Positions 1 through 9,065 of a stretch of 64,000 bases of DNA are shown one piece after another; the first letter of the stretch is position 1; each line of letters starts with the position of its first letter. The position numbers and the translations under genes are program-made. The notes below the pieces were generated by a model. It was given only the letters and a program-made list of their open reading frames with translations, was not told the DNA's origin and did not search any database. Location: positions 1 to 64,000 of the forward strand of contig CAZMZW010000001.1 in NCBI GenBank assembly GCA_964571135.1, written 5' to 3'. The DNA comes from CAZMZW01 sp964571135 (GTDB lineage: Bacteria; Chloroflexota; Anaerolineae; Anaerolineales; Anaerolineaceae).

Positions 1-26
1 CTTTCTGTTGGTTTTGGTGTCCAACT

Positions 27-62
27 TTTGGGGTGCAGTTCATTGCAAGCCGCCCCTTTTGT
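27..62 (+). terminator. Possible terminator of a plus-strand gene left of the window
   Basis: An imperfect dyad with GGGG and CCCC outer arms is followed on the plus strand by TTTTGTTATT. The inner pairing is poor, and on the minus strand there is no T-run, so it does not serve the minus-strand permease next to it. Weak call. Confidence 0.3.
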
Positions 63-72
63 TATTAAAAAT

Positions 73-2607
73 CTATTCGTATCTTAAAGCAGTAACGATA
101 TCCATCCTGGCAGCCTGGCGCGCCGGAATGAGGGCAGCCAGCACTCCAAAGATGAGGCCTACGGCAACACCAATCAAAATCCCTGCATAAGGGAATTCAT
201 ACTGCATCACAAAACCGCCAGCGTTCATGGCGCCCACCAGCACATAACCCATCCATAGGCCGATCAGGATCCCTAGGCCAGTGCCCAGGATGGCCAGCAG
301 CAGGCTTTCGATCAGGATCATTCCACGGATCATTCCGCGCGAACTACCCAGGGCACGCAGCATGCCAATTTCGCGGGTGCGTTCGATGACGTTGATTGCC
401 AGGGTATTTACCATTGCCACCAGCGCCGGGGCAGCCAGTACAGCCATGAAAGCGTACAGCATGAGCATGGCATCATTAAAAGCTTTCATCGATGTTTCTT
501 TGAATGTGAAGGCATCCAATACGGTGAAAGCCGGGTAACCGCTGACTAATTGAGTGACTGCGGCTTTCACTTCGGCTGCATTTGAGCCTTTGGAAATATT
601 TGCCATCAACAGCAGATCGCTAATCTCATGAAAGTCGCGTTCCAGGTTGGCCTGTGAAATGTAAGCGGTGGCCAGCTTGGCATTGAGATAATCCATGCCC
701 ACCCCGACCACGGTATAGGGTTGGTCGCCTTCCGGGGTTTGCAGGGTGAGGGCGTCGCCCAATTGAACCTTATTTTGGACAGAAAAGATCCCATTGACGA
801 TGATGGAGCGCCCATCACCAAGGGAGGTATAAGCGGCATTGCTGCCCTTGCTGAAGACCAGACCGGACACTTGCGGGTAAGTGACCGGATCGATACCGAT
901 CACCTGCAGGGAACTGCCTTTGGTTTGAGTGTTGGCCAACCGCAGGGAAGTGACCATTTGAATACCCGGTAATGCACTTAGATCTTGATTTAATTTGGGG
1001 GCAGCACCCAGATTTCCGCCGCCTAAAACCAGGGATTGCGGCATCACCAGCAGGTCCGCACCCAGAGAGCGGTCAAGATAACCGGTGAAACCGATCGTAA
1101 TGCTGGACATAATTCCTGCCAGGGCAATGATCACTGCAAGGGCGATCATCATCGTGGAGGCAGTGACTGCAGCCCGGCCGGGCTGGCGCACGAGGTTACC
1201 CTGGGCAACCCGTCCTTCACGAGCTAAGAATACTCCCAACAGACCGCCAAATATTTTTGCCACCGGCTGGACCAGGACGGGGGTCAGCAGCACGATGCCC
1301 ACCAATACCAGCAATGTGGCAAATGAAATGACCTGAAAGTTTCCACTTATTAGAGCAACCAGCGCGGCAAGCACCAACACAATGCCTATTATTGCATTGC
1401 GGCGGGCTACTTTTTCATAGGCGCTTCCCAGAACTGGACGCAGAGCTTCCAGAGGGGCGGTCCGCGCGGCAGCCAGAGCCGGGAGGAATCCGCTTAATAA
1501 AGTAAAGCCAACCCCAACTATGATGGTAAAGACAATATTAGCAGTGGAGTAGATGGGCCAGGATGAGAGGGAATGCATAAATGTAGCCAGCATGGGACCG
1601 AGCAGGTTGAGAATCCAGGCAGCGAACAAGTAACCCAGCAGCATTCCCAGTGCAGTGCCCACCACCCCTTGAATGAAGCTTTCGAAGACAAAAATGCCCA
1701 CCACTGTGCTGCGGGATGCGCCGATGGCGCGCAGCATGCCCAGGTCATGGCGGCGTTCGGCCACTACAGTACGGAAGGTGTTGTAAATAATGAAGCTGGC
1801 CATACCCAGAGCCATAACACCGAAAATATAAAAAGCCACCTCACCAATTTTCAGGCTGGCCAGCAGGTCTGTGCCAACCTCGGCCTGACCGACCTGGAAG
1901 TCCTTATCCAGGTTTGTTAGCACCTGGGTTTGAACGCTGGTCTGGTTGGCACCCGTTTGATAGAGTGCCTCAATGGTATTGATCTGCCCATCCATATTCA
2001 ACAGGCGCTGAGCCGTGGGCAGGTTAACGTAAATATCCTCGGTACCGGAAGAGAAAGTGACACCCAGTAATCCAACCACCCGCAGTACAGCCTTACCCTG
2101 GGCAGAGGGGATGGTGAGGGTGTCGCCAATGTTTATTTTCAAGAGAGTGGCAACCGTCTCAGGGATCACCACCGCTAGATCATCTGAAGGAAGCAAAAAA
2201 CGCCCAAATTTAATAGGGTACTGGCGCACCTGCTGTGCGTCCTGGGGATTTAATCCGGTGATGGTGAAAGCGCTGACGCCGTTAATGGAATCGTTGCTGC
2301 CACCCAGGCTGGCTGGCATGACCACATTCTTACGCAGCAGGCCGGATGCGTTAGCAACTCCTTGCGTGCCTTTAACAGTGGTAAATGCAGAATTATCAAA
2401 ACTGGCACCATTGGCACGTGAAATTACCAGATCCACCTGCCCGGCGCTCATCATCATGTTCTGCCGCCAGGCATTGGTCATGGGGATCAGTATTCCGCTC
2501 ATAGAAAACAACATCATCACCCCCAGCACTACGGCCAGGGTGGTGAGCGAGGAGCGCAGCTTGTGACCCCATAAATAACGCAGGGCTAATTTAAATTGGA
2601 TGCTCAT
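73..2607 (-). CDS. ABC transporter permease, FtsX/MacB type, two-unit
   Basis: Membrane permease of 844 residues with the duplicated FtsX/MacB_PCD layout. There is an N-terminal helix at about 17-40, an extracytoplasmic domain to about 255, three helices to about 390, a short pair of helices near 405-465, then a second extracytoplasmic domain and three closing helices from about 720. Two coupling-helix motifs are visible, RRHDLGMLRAIGAS and RTREIGMLRALGSS, one per unit. The start overlaps the ATPase stop by 4 nt, so the two are translationally coupled. Two-unit permeases with LolD-like ATPases act in lipoprotein, peptide or drug export or in mechanotransmission; the substrate cannot be read from the sequence. 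No membrane-fusion partner lies nearby, unlike true MacAB. Confidence 0.92.
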   Translation of the reverse strand: MSIQFKLALRYLWGHKLRSSLTTLAVVLGVMMLFSMSGILIPMTNAWRQNMMMSAGQVDLVISRANGASFDNSAFTTVKGTQGVANASGLLRKNVVMPASLGGSNDSINGVSAFTITGLNPQDAQQVRQYPIKFGRFLLPSDDLAVVIPETVATLLKINIGDTLTIPSAQGKAVLRVVGLLGVTFSSGTEDIYVNLPTAQRLLNMDGQINTIEALYQTGANQTSVQTQVLTNLDKDFQVGQAEVGTDLLASLKIGEVAFYIFGVMALGMASFIIYNTFRTVVAERRHDLGMLRAIGASRSTVVGIFVFESFIQGVVGTALGMLLGYLFAAWILNLLGPMLATFMHSLSSWPIYSTANIVFTIIVGVGFTLLSGFLPALAAARTAPLEALRPVLGSAYEKVARRNAIIGIVLVLAALVALISGNFQVISFATLLVLVGIVLLTPVLVQPVAKIFGGLLGVFLAREGRVAQGNLVRQPGRAAVTASTMMIALAVIIALAGIMSSITIGFTGYLDRSLGADLLVMPQSLVLGGGNLGAAPKLNQDLSALPGIQMVTSLRLANTQTKGSSLQVIGIDPVTYPQVSGLVFSKGSNAAYTSLGDGRSIIVNGIFSVQNKVQLGDALTLQTPEGDQPYTVVGVGMDYLNAKLATAYISQANLERDFHEISDLLLMANISKGSNAAEVKAAVTQLVSGYPAFTVLDAFTFKETSMKAFNDAMLMLYAFMAVLAAPALVAMVNTLAINVIERTREIGMLRALGSSRGMIRGMILIESLLLAILGTGLGILIGLWMGYVLVGAMNAGGFVMQYEFPYAGILIGVAVGLIFGVLAALIPARQAARMDIVTALRYE

Positions 2608-3341
2608 AGCGCCTCCGCTTTCTGGCGCACCCGCCTGGTTTTTTGAGCGGATGTACCGCTTAATTTGGTTTCCTCCACGATTTGCCCATCCTTAAGGAAG
2701 ATGATCCGGTCGGCGTAGGCGGCAATGCGCGGATCGTGCGTGACCATTAATACCGTGCGCCCCCATTTTTCAGAAACGGTGCGCAGAAGGGAAGCAACTT
2801 CGTCCGAGGAGCGTGAGTCCAGGTTACCGGTGGGTTCATCCGCCAGAATGAGCGCCGGTTCGGCAACCAGGGCGCGGGCAATGGCCACGCGCTGCTGCTG
2901 TCCGCCGGATAGTTGATCGGGGCGGTAATTCAAGCGGTCAGAAAGCCCAACTTTTTTAAGCCAATCGGCTGCCTGACTGTTGGCTTTGGCAGTTTTTACT
3001 CCATCCAGCACCAACGGCAGGGCAACGTTTTCCATGGCGGTCAGGGTGGGTAACAAATTAAAGAATTGGAATACAAACCCGATCCTTCGCCGACGCAGTT
3101 CGGTAAGACGTTCATCGCTGATTTCCGCGATATTAAGGTCTTCCAGGATGATCCTGCCATTGGTAGGTTTATCCAATCCACCCACCAGGTGAAGCAGGGT
3201 AGATTTACCGCAGCCACTGGGACCCATCACAGCGACGAACTCCCCGGGATTGATTGAAACGGAGATATGGTCCAGAGCGATGACAGCTGTCAGTCCATCG
3301 CCGAATTTCTTGGTAAGGTTCTCGATCTTGATAACGGTCAT
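2604..3341 (-). CDS. ABC transporter ATP-binding protein, LolD/MacB family
   Basis: Cytoplasmic ATPase of 245 residues that energises the permease encoded downstream. Visible motifs are Walker A GPSGCGKST, signature LSGGQQQR, Walker B LILADEPT and the switch histidine in VTHDPR. Length fits the family (about 225-245) apart from a short basic tail (KTRRVRQKAEAL). It lies 61 nt behind the padR gene and overlaps the permease by 4 nt, forming a padR-ATPase-permease operon. In such operons the PadR protein usually represses its own transcription unit and is released by a toxic ligand; that role is inferred here. Confidence 0.95.
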   Translation of the reverse strand: MTVIKIENLTKKFGDGLTAVIALDHISVSINPGEFVAVMGPSGCGKSTLLHLVGGLDKPTNGRIILEDLNIAEISDERLTELRRRRIGFVFQFFNLLPTLTAMENVALPLVLDGVKTAKANSQAADWLKKVGLSDRLNYRPDQLSGGQQQRVAIARALVAEPALILADEPTGNLDSRSSDEVASLLRTVSEKWGRTVLMVTHDPRIAAYADRIIFLKDGQIVEETKLSGTSAQKTRRVRQKAEAL

Positions 3342-3402
3342 TTTAAACTCCTGATCGTGAAATGAAATTGATGAGATGAAAAAAAGTGATCAATTAATTA
3401 AT

Positions 3403-3990
3403 TTATTTACTGGTCTTGGCGGGCCGGCCACGCGGACGGTTGGCAGGAGGCGGGATGGGCTGGTGAGCCACCTCATCCAGGCGGCCTTCTATCATTTCCA
3501 GCCAGCGCAGGTCAGCTTCCAGGTGCATGACGGTTTTATCCAGCATCAGCACACGGGCCAAATCCTGATCGGGCTTGGTATCTTCGCGCTGGTGGGTGAC
3601 ATTGTGCAGCTGCTGGTAGAGGGTGTTGCGTTGAATGCGGATGATCTCGATGGCATTCACTTCTTCCAGGGCAAGTGCGATCATCAGTTTAATAAAAAAC
3701 TCATCGCGCACATGATCTTCAGCAACCCCTTCCTGGAACCAGCGAGATACCTCTTCTTTACCTTTTGGGGTAATCGCGTAGATCCGTTTTTCCGGTCCGG
3801 ATTCCTTATCCAACCCTGCCTGCCTGACCAGTCCGATTTTTTCCAGGCGTGATAGGGTGGTGTAGATCTGGGCGGGTTTCAGGTCCCAATTCTCCTGGCC
3901 GCCTACGATGGATAAAAGCGTGGAATGCAGTTCATATCCGTGACACGGCCGCTGAGCCAATAGCCCCAATAGTGCATATCTGACCGACAT
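3403..3990 (-). CDS. PadR-family transcriptional regulator
   Basis: Regulator of 195 residues. An N-terminal winged helix occupies about 1-85 (starting MSVRYALLGLLAQRPCHGYE, typical of PadR), followed by a helical C-terminal dimerisation region of the Vir_act_alpha_C kind and a basic tail ending NRPRGRPAKTSK, an AT-hook-like GRP motif. It heads the operon with the ABC ATPase and permease, so autoregulation and control of the exporter are likely. A good sigma-70 promoter sits so close to the ATG that the message may be leaderless, and no Shine-Dalgarno sequence precedes the start. Confidence 0.9.
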   Translation of the reverse strand: MSVRYALLGLLAQRPCHGYELHSTLLSIVGGQENWDLKPAQIYTTLSRLEKIGLVRQAGLDKESGPEKRIYAITPKGKEEVSRWFQEGVAEDHVRDEFFIKLMIALALEEVNAIEIIRIQRNTLYQQLHNVTHQREDTKPDQDLARVLMLDKTVMHLEADLRWLEMIEGRLDEVAHQPIPPPANRPRGRPAKTSK

Positions 3991-3998
3991 AAGTAAAT

Positions 3999-4027
3999 AC
4001 TATAAAACAAGTTAATAGATAGGTCAA
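3999..4027 (-). promoter_or_regulatory. Sigma-70 promoter of the padR-ABC operon
   Basis: On the minus strand a -35 TTGACC (4027-4022) and a -10 TATAGT (4004-3999) are separated by exactly 17 nt. Only 8 nt lie between the -10 element and the padR ATG at 3990, so the predicted transcription start falls at or within 1-2 nt of the start codon. Confidence 0.7.
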
Positions 4028-4202
4028 GGGATATTGGGATATTTTTTGCATCCACTGTGTACAACCATTGGAAATATCCTATAATTACAAAGTAATTTTT
4101 ACCCATCCGGGTTGGAGTATCATGTGCAAGTTATCCAATATTATTCAATAAAAATATTGTTTTGGGTTCTATTGACCTGATAATTGGGGCATGGAGATAA
4201 GA

Positions 4203-5810
4203 ATGCATAAACTATTAAAAATTATTAAATCAGCGCTGATCACTGCATGGACCCCTTTTATTACTTATACGGCATTCTTCTTGAGTCTTTTCACTTCGTG
4301 GTTAATGAAAGACGGTTTAACCCGGAGTATATTTTCAGGAAAGAGTTATGGGGGGAGGAACATATGGATCCAAATAGGGATTCTTGGAGCTTTTATCCTG
4401 ACATTTTTTTTATTCTTTTTATTACTGGTCGTGATCTTCTGCTTATTTTTCCCAAAAATTGCACTGCAATTACGACAGAAGCTTGATTCGTGGCCAAGAT
4501 TGGTCAAAGAGGACTATAAAATAAGGATATATTTGGTGTTATTGATATTAAGTTTAGGTATTGGGGGTATTTTCTTTGTCAATAACGTTCTCACTTCCAT
4601 TGACACCCATGCCTGGATGTATCGCACAATAAACCCAGTAGCAGCAGCAGCGTATCCGGTCGGGATTGACTTCAGAGAGGGTTTATTCCGTCAACCCAGA
4701 ATGATATTATTCGGCGACCAGAATTCGGGATTTAATTCAGAAAAACCCTATATAAGCAATTACCCGCCTCTGGTTCACCTACTCAGCTTCCCTTTTTTGT
4801 TAATGGATGAAAACTCAGCCTATCTAGTTCAAATAGGGCTCCTTTTCTTGAGTAATATTATCAGTCTGTTGTTAGTGGCTTATATGGCCAAAGACCATTT
4901 ATTTTCCGATTTGGGTCTCGAGGGAATAAATGCTGGTTCACTTACGTTGTTCATTTTTTTTGCGATACTGTTCTATACGCTTTCAAGTTACCCCTTTATG
5001 TTCAGCATAGAGAGGGGCAACTATGACATATTCGCCATGGTTTTTGCTTTAGCAGCAGTATTTTGTTTGCTCAAATTTCCACGCAATATCTGGTTGCCGG
5101 TCATTTTGTTATCGATCGCCACTCATCTAAAGATCTACCCGGGTATTTTGTTTGTGCTTTTATTTCTAAAACATGGAAAAAAAATCATTTTTCCCACCAT
5201 CCTGGTCAATATTGTTTTTCTATTCATCCTGGGTGCACAGAATGCCCTGGGTTTTCTCCAGGTTGTATTTAAAAACACTGTTTTGGGACGGCCGGATGGC
5301 TGGGTTGGCAATCACTCCGCTAAAACTTTTGCCGCGATCATTGCAACCAATTTCAATCTAACCACGCCTTCTTCCTTTGAATTTCTATCGGGTGCTTTCA
5401 CCCTAATTCCAATTATTCTGTGGTGTGTCGTTGTAATTTTATTATTCAGGCTAAAGTATTCGGAACGGAATGCGTTATATTTGTTAATGGCTTCAATTCC
5501 ACTCATGGATATAATTCCACCAATTAGTTTTGATTACAAATTGGTGATCTTGAGTTCCGCATCTGTTCTGTTGGTTGCTCTTCTGATACGAAATATTATC
5601 AAGAAGTTCAATCTAATGGATTTTCTCCAACTGGCTGCTGTAATGGTGATCCTTTTTTTCATAGGCAGATCCTATGTGTTTTTTGATCCTTCCCAATATG
5701 CTATTAGCAACAAATATATTTGGTCATTATCCTTAGAGGTACTGATGGTTTTTAATATCCTCAAGGATTATTACTCTGATAACAAAATTGAGGCAGGTGT
5801 AAAAATATAA
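4203..5810 (+). CDS. GT87/DUF2029-type membrane glycosyltransferase
   Basis: Polytopic membrane protein of 535 residues with roughly 11-12 hydrophobic helices. It carries hallmarks of the GT-C/GT87 (DUF2029) family: an acidic-aromatic first loop (DTHAWMYRTINP), SNYPPLVHLL, the ERGNYD motif, and HLKIYPGILF before a lysine-rich loop. Such enzymes transfer sugars from polyprenyl-phosphate donors on the outer face of the membrane. The start at 4203 is preferred over an in-frame ATG at 4191 because GGAG at 4193-4196 lies 6 nt before it. A TATAAT hexamer at 4080-4085 is a candidate -10. It stands just upstream of the CDP-sugar genes and may use their product, which is inferred from position only. 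Confidence 0.8.
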   Translation: MHKLLKIIKSALITAWTPFITYTAFFLSLFTSWLMKDGLTRSIFSGKSYGGRNIWIQIGILGAFILTFFLFFLLLVVIFCLFFPKIALQLRQKLDSWPRLVKEDYKIRIYLVLLILSLGIGGIFFVNNVLTSIDTHAWMYRTINPVAAAAYPVGIDFREGLFRQPRMILFGDQNSGFNSEKPYISNYPPLVHLLSFPFLLMDENSAYLVQIGLLFLSNIISLLLVAYMAKDHLFSDLGLEGINAGSLTLFIFFAILFYTLSSYPFMFSIERGNYDIFAMVFALAAVFCLLKFPRNIWLPVILLSIATHLKIYPGILFVLLFLKHGKKIIFPTILVNIVFLFILGAQNALGFLQVVFKNTVLGRPDGWVGNHSAKTFAAIIATNFNLTTPSSFEFLSGAFTLIPIILWCVVVILLFRLKYSERNALYLLMASIPLMDIIPPISFDYKLVILSSASVLLVALLIRNIIKKFNLMDFLQLAAVMVILFFIGRSYVFFDPSQYAISNKYIWSLSLEVLMVFNILKDYYSDNKIEAGVKI

Positions 5811-5917
5811 CACCACCTAAAAAGAAAGAATGATCGTCCCCGTTTTATTCAAATTTACCGAGTTGTCCGCACACAAGCTTAATTTTCAAAGAAAATGATT
5901 TTTGCACCGGCATTTTT

Positions 5918-5961
5918 TTGAGCAATACGTTCAAGATTCTCCAAAATCTTCAGGGTATAAT
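5918..5961 (+). promoter_or_regulatory. Candidate promoter of the sugar operon
   Basis: A consensus -10 hexamer TATAAT lies at 5956-5961, 45 nt before the rfbF ATG. The -35 region is poor: TTCAAG at 5930-5935 leaves a 20-nt spacer. AGGAGG then precedes the rfbF start. The rest of 5811-6005 is AT-rich with no gene. Confidence 0.4.
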
Positions 5962-6005
5962 CTTTAAATCTGATCGTTTAGTCAATTTGCAGGAGGATTG
6001 AAAAG

Positions 6006-6773
6006 ATGAAAGTAGCCATTTTGGCAGGCGGGTTGGGCACACGCTTATCAGAAGAAACAACCCTGAAACCCAAACCAATGGTGGAGATTGGCGGAAAACC
6101 TGTCCTGTGGCATATCATGAAGATCTACTCCTCTTTTGGTTTCAATGAGTTTGTAATCGCATTGGGTTACAAGGGCGAGATCATCAAAGATTATTTCCTT
6201 AATTATCATTATCAGACGCATAGCCTGACCATCGACCTGAAAACAAATCAGATCAGTATACTGAACGGTGATAACGATCCATGGATCGTTCACCTGCTGG
6301 ATACCGGTTCCGATACGAATACCGGCGGAAGAGTGAAGCAAGTCGCTCAATTTATCGGAAATGAACCCTTTATGCTGACCTATGGAGATGGGGTGGCCAA
6401 TATTAATATTCCCCGCTTGTTGGAAACCCATCGCCGTTTAAAGAGATTGGCAACGGTGACTGCCGTTCATCCCCCGGCGCGATTTGGAGAAATCCTTTTT
6501 GACCAGGAATTGGTTTCCGCATTCGCAGAAAAGCCTCAGCTTGGAGATGGCTGGATCAACGGAGGGTTTTTTGTGCTCGAGCCGCAAATTGCCCAATATA
6601 TTGAAAATAATGATACTTTGTGGGAAGCTGAGCCCATGGAAAAACTTGTTAATGAAAAACAGCTGGCGATTTATCAACATGATGGTTTCTGGCAGTGCAT
6701 GGATTCAATCCGGGATGTGCGTACCCTGGAAAGCCATTGGAACAGCGGAAACGCTCCATGGAAAATATGGTGA
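6006..6773 (+). CDS. rfbF: Glucose-1-phosphate cytidylyltransferase
   Basis: Enzyme of 255 residues that makes CDP-glucose from CTP and glucose 1-phosphate, the first step toward CDP-3,6-dideoxyhexoses. The nucleotidyltransferase signature is at the N-terminus (AILAGGLGTRLSEET, then KPMVEIGGKPVLWHIMK), followed by the metal-binding LTYGDGVANI segment and the family-typical NGGFFVLEP and MDSIRDVRTLE blocks. Length matches RfbF/DdhA (about 257). A strong AGGAGG ribosome site precedes the ATG. It begins a tightly packed operon: rfbG starts 3 nt after its stop. Confidence 0.95.
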   Translation: MKVAILAGGLGTRLSEETTLKPKPMVEIGGKPVLWHIMKIYSSFGFNEFVIALGYKGEIIKDYFLNYHYQTHSLTIDLKTNQISILNGDNDPWIVHLLDTGSDTNTGGRVKQVAQFIGNEPFMLTYGDGVANINIPRLLETHRRLKRLATVTAVHPPARFGEILFDQELVSAFAEKPQLGDGWINGGFFVLEPQIAQYIENNDTLWEAEPMEKLVNEKQLAIYQHDGFWQCMDSIRDVRTLESHWNSGNAPWKIW

Positions 6774-6776
6774 TCT

Positions 6777-7760
6777 ATGAATGAAACTTTTTGGAGGGAC
6801 CGCCCTACATTGGTGACCGGCGCTACCGGCTTGGTGGGTGGTTGGCTGGTCAAACGCTTGCTGGCTGCAAAGGCGGATGTGGTCTGCCTGGTGCGGGATT
6901 GGATCCCCCAATCTGAACTGGTCCAATCGGGAAACCTGGAGCATGTGAAAGTAATCCGGGGGGATATTTGCGACGAGAAATTACTGGAACGCACCCTGGG
7001 TGAATTTGAGATCAATACCGTGATCCACCTGGCGGCACAGACGATTGTCACCATCGCCAACCGCAATCCAAGCTCAACTTTTGAGACGAACATCGGCGGA
7101 ACCTGGCGCCTGCTGGAAGCCTGCCGGCGCAGCCCGGCGGTCAAACAGATCGTGGTGGCTTCTTCCGATAAAGCTTACGGCGACCAGCCCGTTCTGCCTT
7201 ACGACGAAACCACACCCCTTCAGGGGCAGCATCCCTATGATGTCAGTAAATCATGCGCAGACCTGATCGCCCACACTTTTGCCGTTACCTACGGGCTTCC
7301 GGTAACGATCACGCGCTGCGGTAATTTTTATGGCGGCGGCGATTTGAACTGGAACCGGATCATTCCCGGCACCATCCGTTCAGTGATCCGCGGCCAGGCA
7401 CCGGTCATTCGCTCAGACGGAAAATATGTGCGCGATTATTTTTATGTTGAAGATGGCGCAGCTGCCTATATGACCCTGGCAGAAAAGCTTGCCGGGCAAC
7501 CCGAACTGAAAGGCGAAGCCTTTAATTTTTCCAATGAGCTCCAAATCACCGTATTGGAACTGGTGCAGAAGATCCTGGAATTAATGGATTCAAAGTTAAA
7601 GCCTGAAATCCGTAACGAGGTTTCCAACGAAATTCGGAACCAATATCTGAATGCCGAAAAAGCGCGCAGGCTGCTGAACTGGCATCCGTTATTCAACATC
7701 GATGAAGGCCTTATGGCCACCATTAAATGGTACAAGGAATTCCTGCAAAATAATGGCTGA
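6777..7760 (+). CDS. rfbG: CDP-glucose 4,6-dehydratase
   Basis: Short-chain dehydrogenase/reductase of 327 residues expected to convert CDP-glucose to CDP-4-keto-6-deoxyglucose with bound NAD. The N-terminal Rossmann motif is TGATGLVGGWLV. The active site shows a serine-rich stretch ASSDKAYGD and the YDVSKSCADL motif carrying the catalytic YxxxK. A later substrate segment is RCGNFYGGGDLNWNRIIPG. Slightly shorter than the common 350-360 residues. The gene order rfbF-rfbG-rfbH supports the assignment over a generic NAD epimerase. Its 3' end overlaps rfbH by 8 nt. Confidence 0.93.
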   Translation: MNETFWRDRPTLVTGATGLVGGWLVKRLLAAKADVVCLVRDWIPQSELVQSGNLEHVKVIRGDICDEKLLERTLGEFEINTVIHLAAQTIVTIANRNPSSTFETNIGGTWRLLEACRRSPAVKQIVVASSDKAYGDQPVLPYDETTPLQGQHPYDVSKSCADLIAHTFAVTYGLPVTITRCGNFYGGGDLNWNRIIPGTIRSVIRGQAPVIRSDGKYVRDYFYVEDGAAAYMTLAEKLAGQPELKGEAFNFSNELQITVLELVQKILELMDSKLKPEIRNEVSNEIRNQYLNAEKARRLLNWHPLFNIDEGLMATIKWYKEFLQNNG

Positions 7761-9063
7761 CCTAAGAAGTGAAATTCTAGAACTGGTCAGCAGATATTAT
7801 GTCGATAAGTTTTCCAGTCAACCTTTTAACCCAGAAACTGACCGGGTACATTACGCCGGGCGGGTATTTGATGCCGAAGAATTGGTCAATCTGGTGGATG
7901 CCAGCCTGGATTTTTTCCTGACCGCCAACCGTTACGCCGAGGAATTTGAAAGTTCCTTCGCTGAATTCTTGGGCACCACAGATGCCATGCTGGTCAATTC
8001 CGGATCTTCCGCCAACCTGGCGGCTCTGACCGCGCTGACCTCACCCCGCCTGGGCAGTAAAAGGCTCAAGCCTGGCGATGAAGTCATTACCGTGGCTGCC
8101 GGATTTCCCACGACGGTTGCACCGATCGTGCAAAACCAGCTGGTTCCTGTTTTTGTGGATGTGAACCTGGGCGATTACACCGCCAAACCGGATGCGCTGC
8201 TGGAGGCGATTGGACCGAAGACGCGCGCCATCATGATGGCACATACCCTGGGAGCGCCTTTTAATCTGGATGTTGTCCTGGAGCTGGTCAAAAAGCATGA
8301 TCTCTGGCTGGTGGAAGATAATTGCGACGCGCTGGGTTCCAAGTATCGCGATCGCCTGACCGGTACTTTTGGGCATCTCGCAACGCATTCCTTCTACCCG
8401 GCCCACCACATCACCATGGGAGAAGGCGGGTGCGTGGCGACCAATGATGAGCAGTTGGGCAGGATCGCGCGTTCCATCCGGGATTGGGGCAGGGATTGCT
8501 ACTGCGCCGGCGGCGAGAACAACACCTGCGGCAAACGGTTCAGCCAGCAGTTCGGCAGCCTCCCCCAGGGTTACGACCATAAATATGTGTACAGCCATAT
8601 CGGCTACAACTTGAAAGTGACCGATATGCAAGCCGCCATCGGTGTTGCCCAGCTAAAGAAATTGCCGGCGTTCATTCAAAAACGCAAGGAAAATTTCCAG
8701 TCGCTGCTGCAAATATTAAAGCCTTATGAAGACCGCCTGTTATTGCCCCAGGCACTGGCAAACTCCGAACCATCCTGGTTTGCTTTTGTGATCACCGTGA
8801 AAGACACTGCGAGTTTTACGCGAAACGAACTGACCCAATTTCTGGAAGCCAACCGGATCGAGACCCGCAATTTGTTCAGCGGAAACCTTCTGCGGCACCC
8901 CGCATTTGAGAATATCCAATGCCGTGTCGCGGGCGATCTGAAAAACACGGATACCATCATGAATCAGACATTTTTCATCGGGGTTTATCCCGGCATCACC
9001 CCGCCGCAGCTGGAATGGATCCAAAACACCTTCCAGCGGTTCATGAGCGGTGAAAGGAGCTAG
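7753..9063 (+). CDS. rfbH: CDP-6-deoxy-xylo-4-hexulose 3-dehydrase (E1), RfbH
   Basis: PMP-dependent iron-sulfur enzyme of 436 residues that removes the C-3 hydroxyl of CDP-4-keto-6-deoxyglucose. The four [2Fe-2S] ligands are visible at Cys191, Cys249, Cys251 and Cys259, with the family spacing C-X57-C-X-C-X7-C. The usual aminotransferase lysine is replaced by histidine in the PAHHITMGEGG segment (His218/His219), the hallmark of E1 dehydrases against aminotransferases. The start at 7753 is preferred to an upstream in-frame start at 7702 because it gives the usual family length and a natural 8-nt overlap with rfbG. The reductase partner follows 2 nt later. Confidence 0.96.
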   Translation: MADLRSEILELVSRYYVDKFSSQPFNPETDRVHYAGRVFDAEELVNLVDASLDFFLTANRYAEEFESSFAEFLGTTDAMLVNSGSSANLAALTALTSPRLGSKRLKPGDEVITVAAGFPTTVAPIVQNQLVPVFVDVNLGDYTAKPDALLEAIGPKTRAIMMAHTLGAPFNLDVVLELVKKHDLWLVEDNCDALGSKYRDRLTGTFGHLATHSFYPAHHITMGEGGCVATNDEQLGRIARSIRDWGRDCYCAGGENNTCGKRFSQQFGSLPQGYDHKYVYSHIGYNLKVTDMQAAIGVAQLKKLPAFIQKRKENFQSLLQILKPYEDRLLLPQALANSEPSWFAFVITVKDTASFTRNELTQFLEANRIETRNLFSGNLLRHPAFENIQCRVAGDLKNTDTIMNQTFFIGVYPGITPPQLEWIQNTFQRFMSGERS

Positions 9064-9065
9064 TT

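Noticed and set aside
4191..4202. Upstream ATG of the GT87-like gene
   Set aside because: GGAG at 4193-4196 overlaps this ATG and sits at the right distance for the ATG at 4203, so the shorter protein is preferred.
8041..8631. 196-codon antisense frame inside rfbH
   Set aside because: Shadow of a GC-richer coding region on the other strand; no ribosome site and no family pattern.
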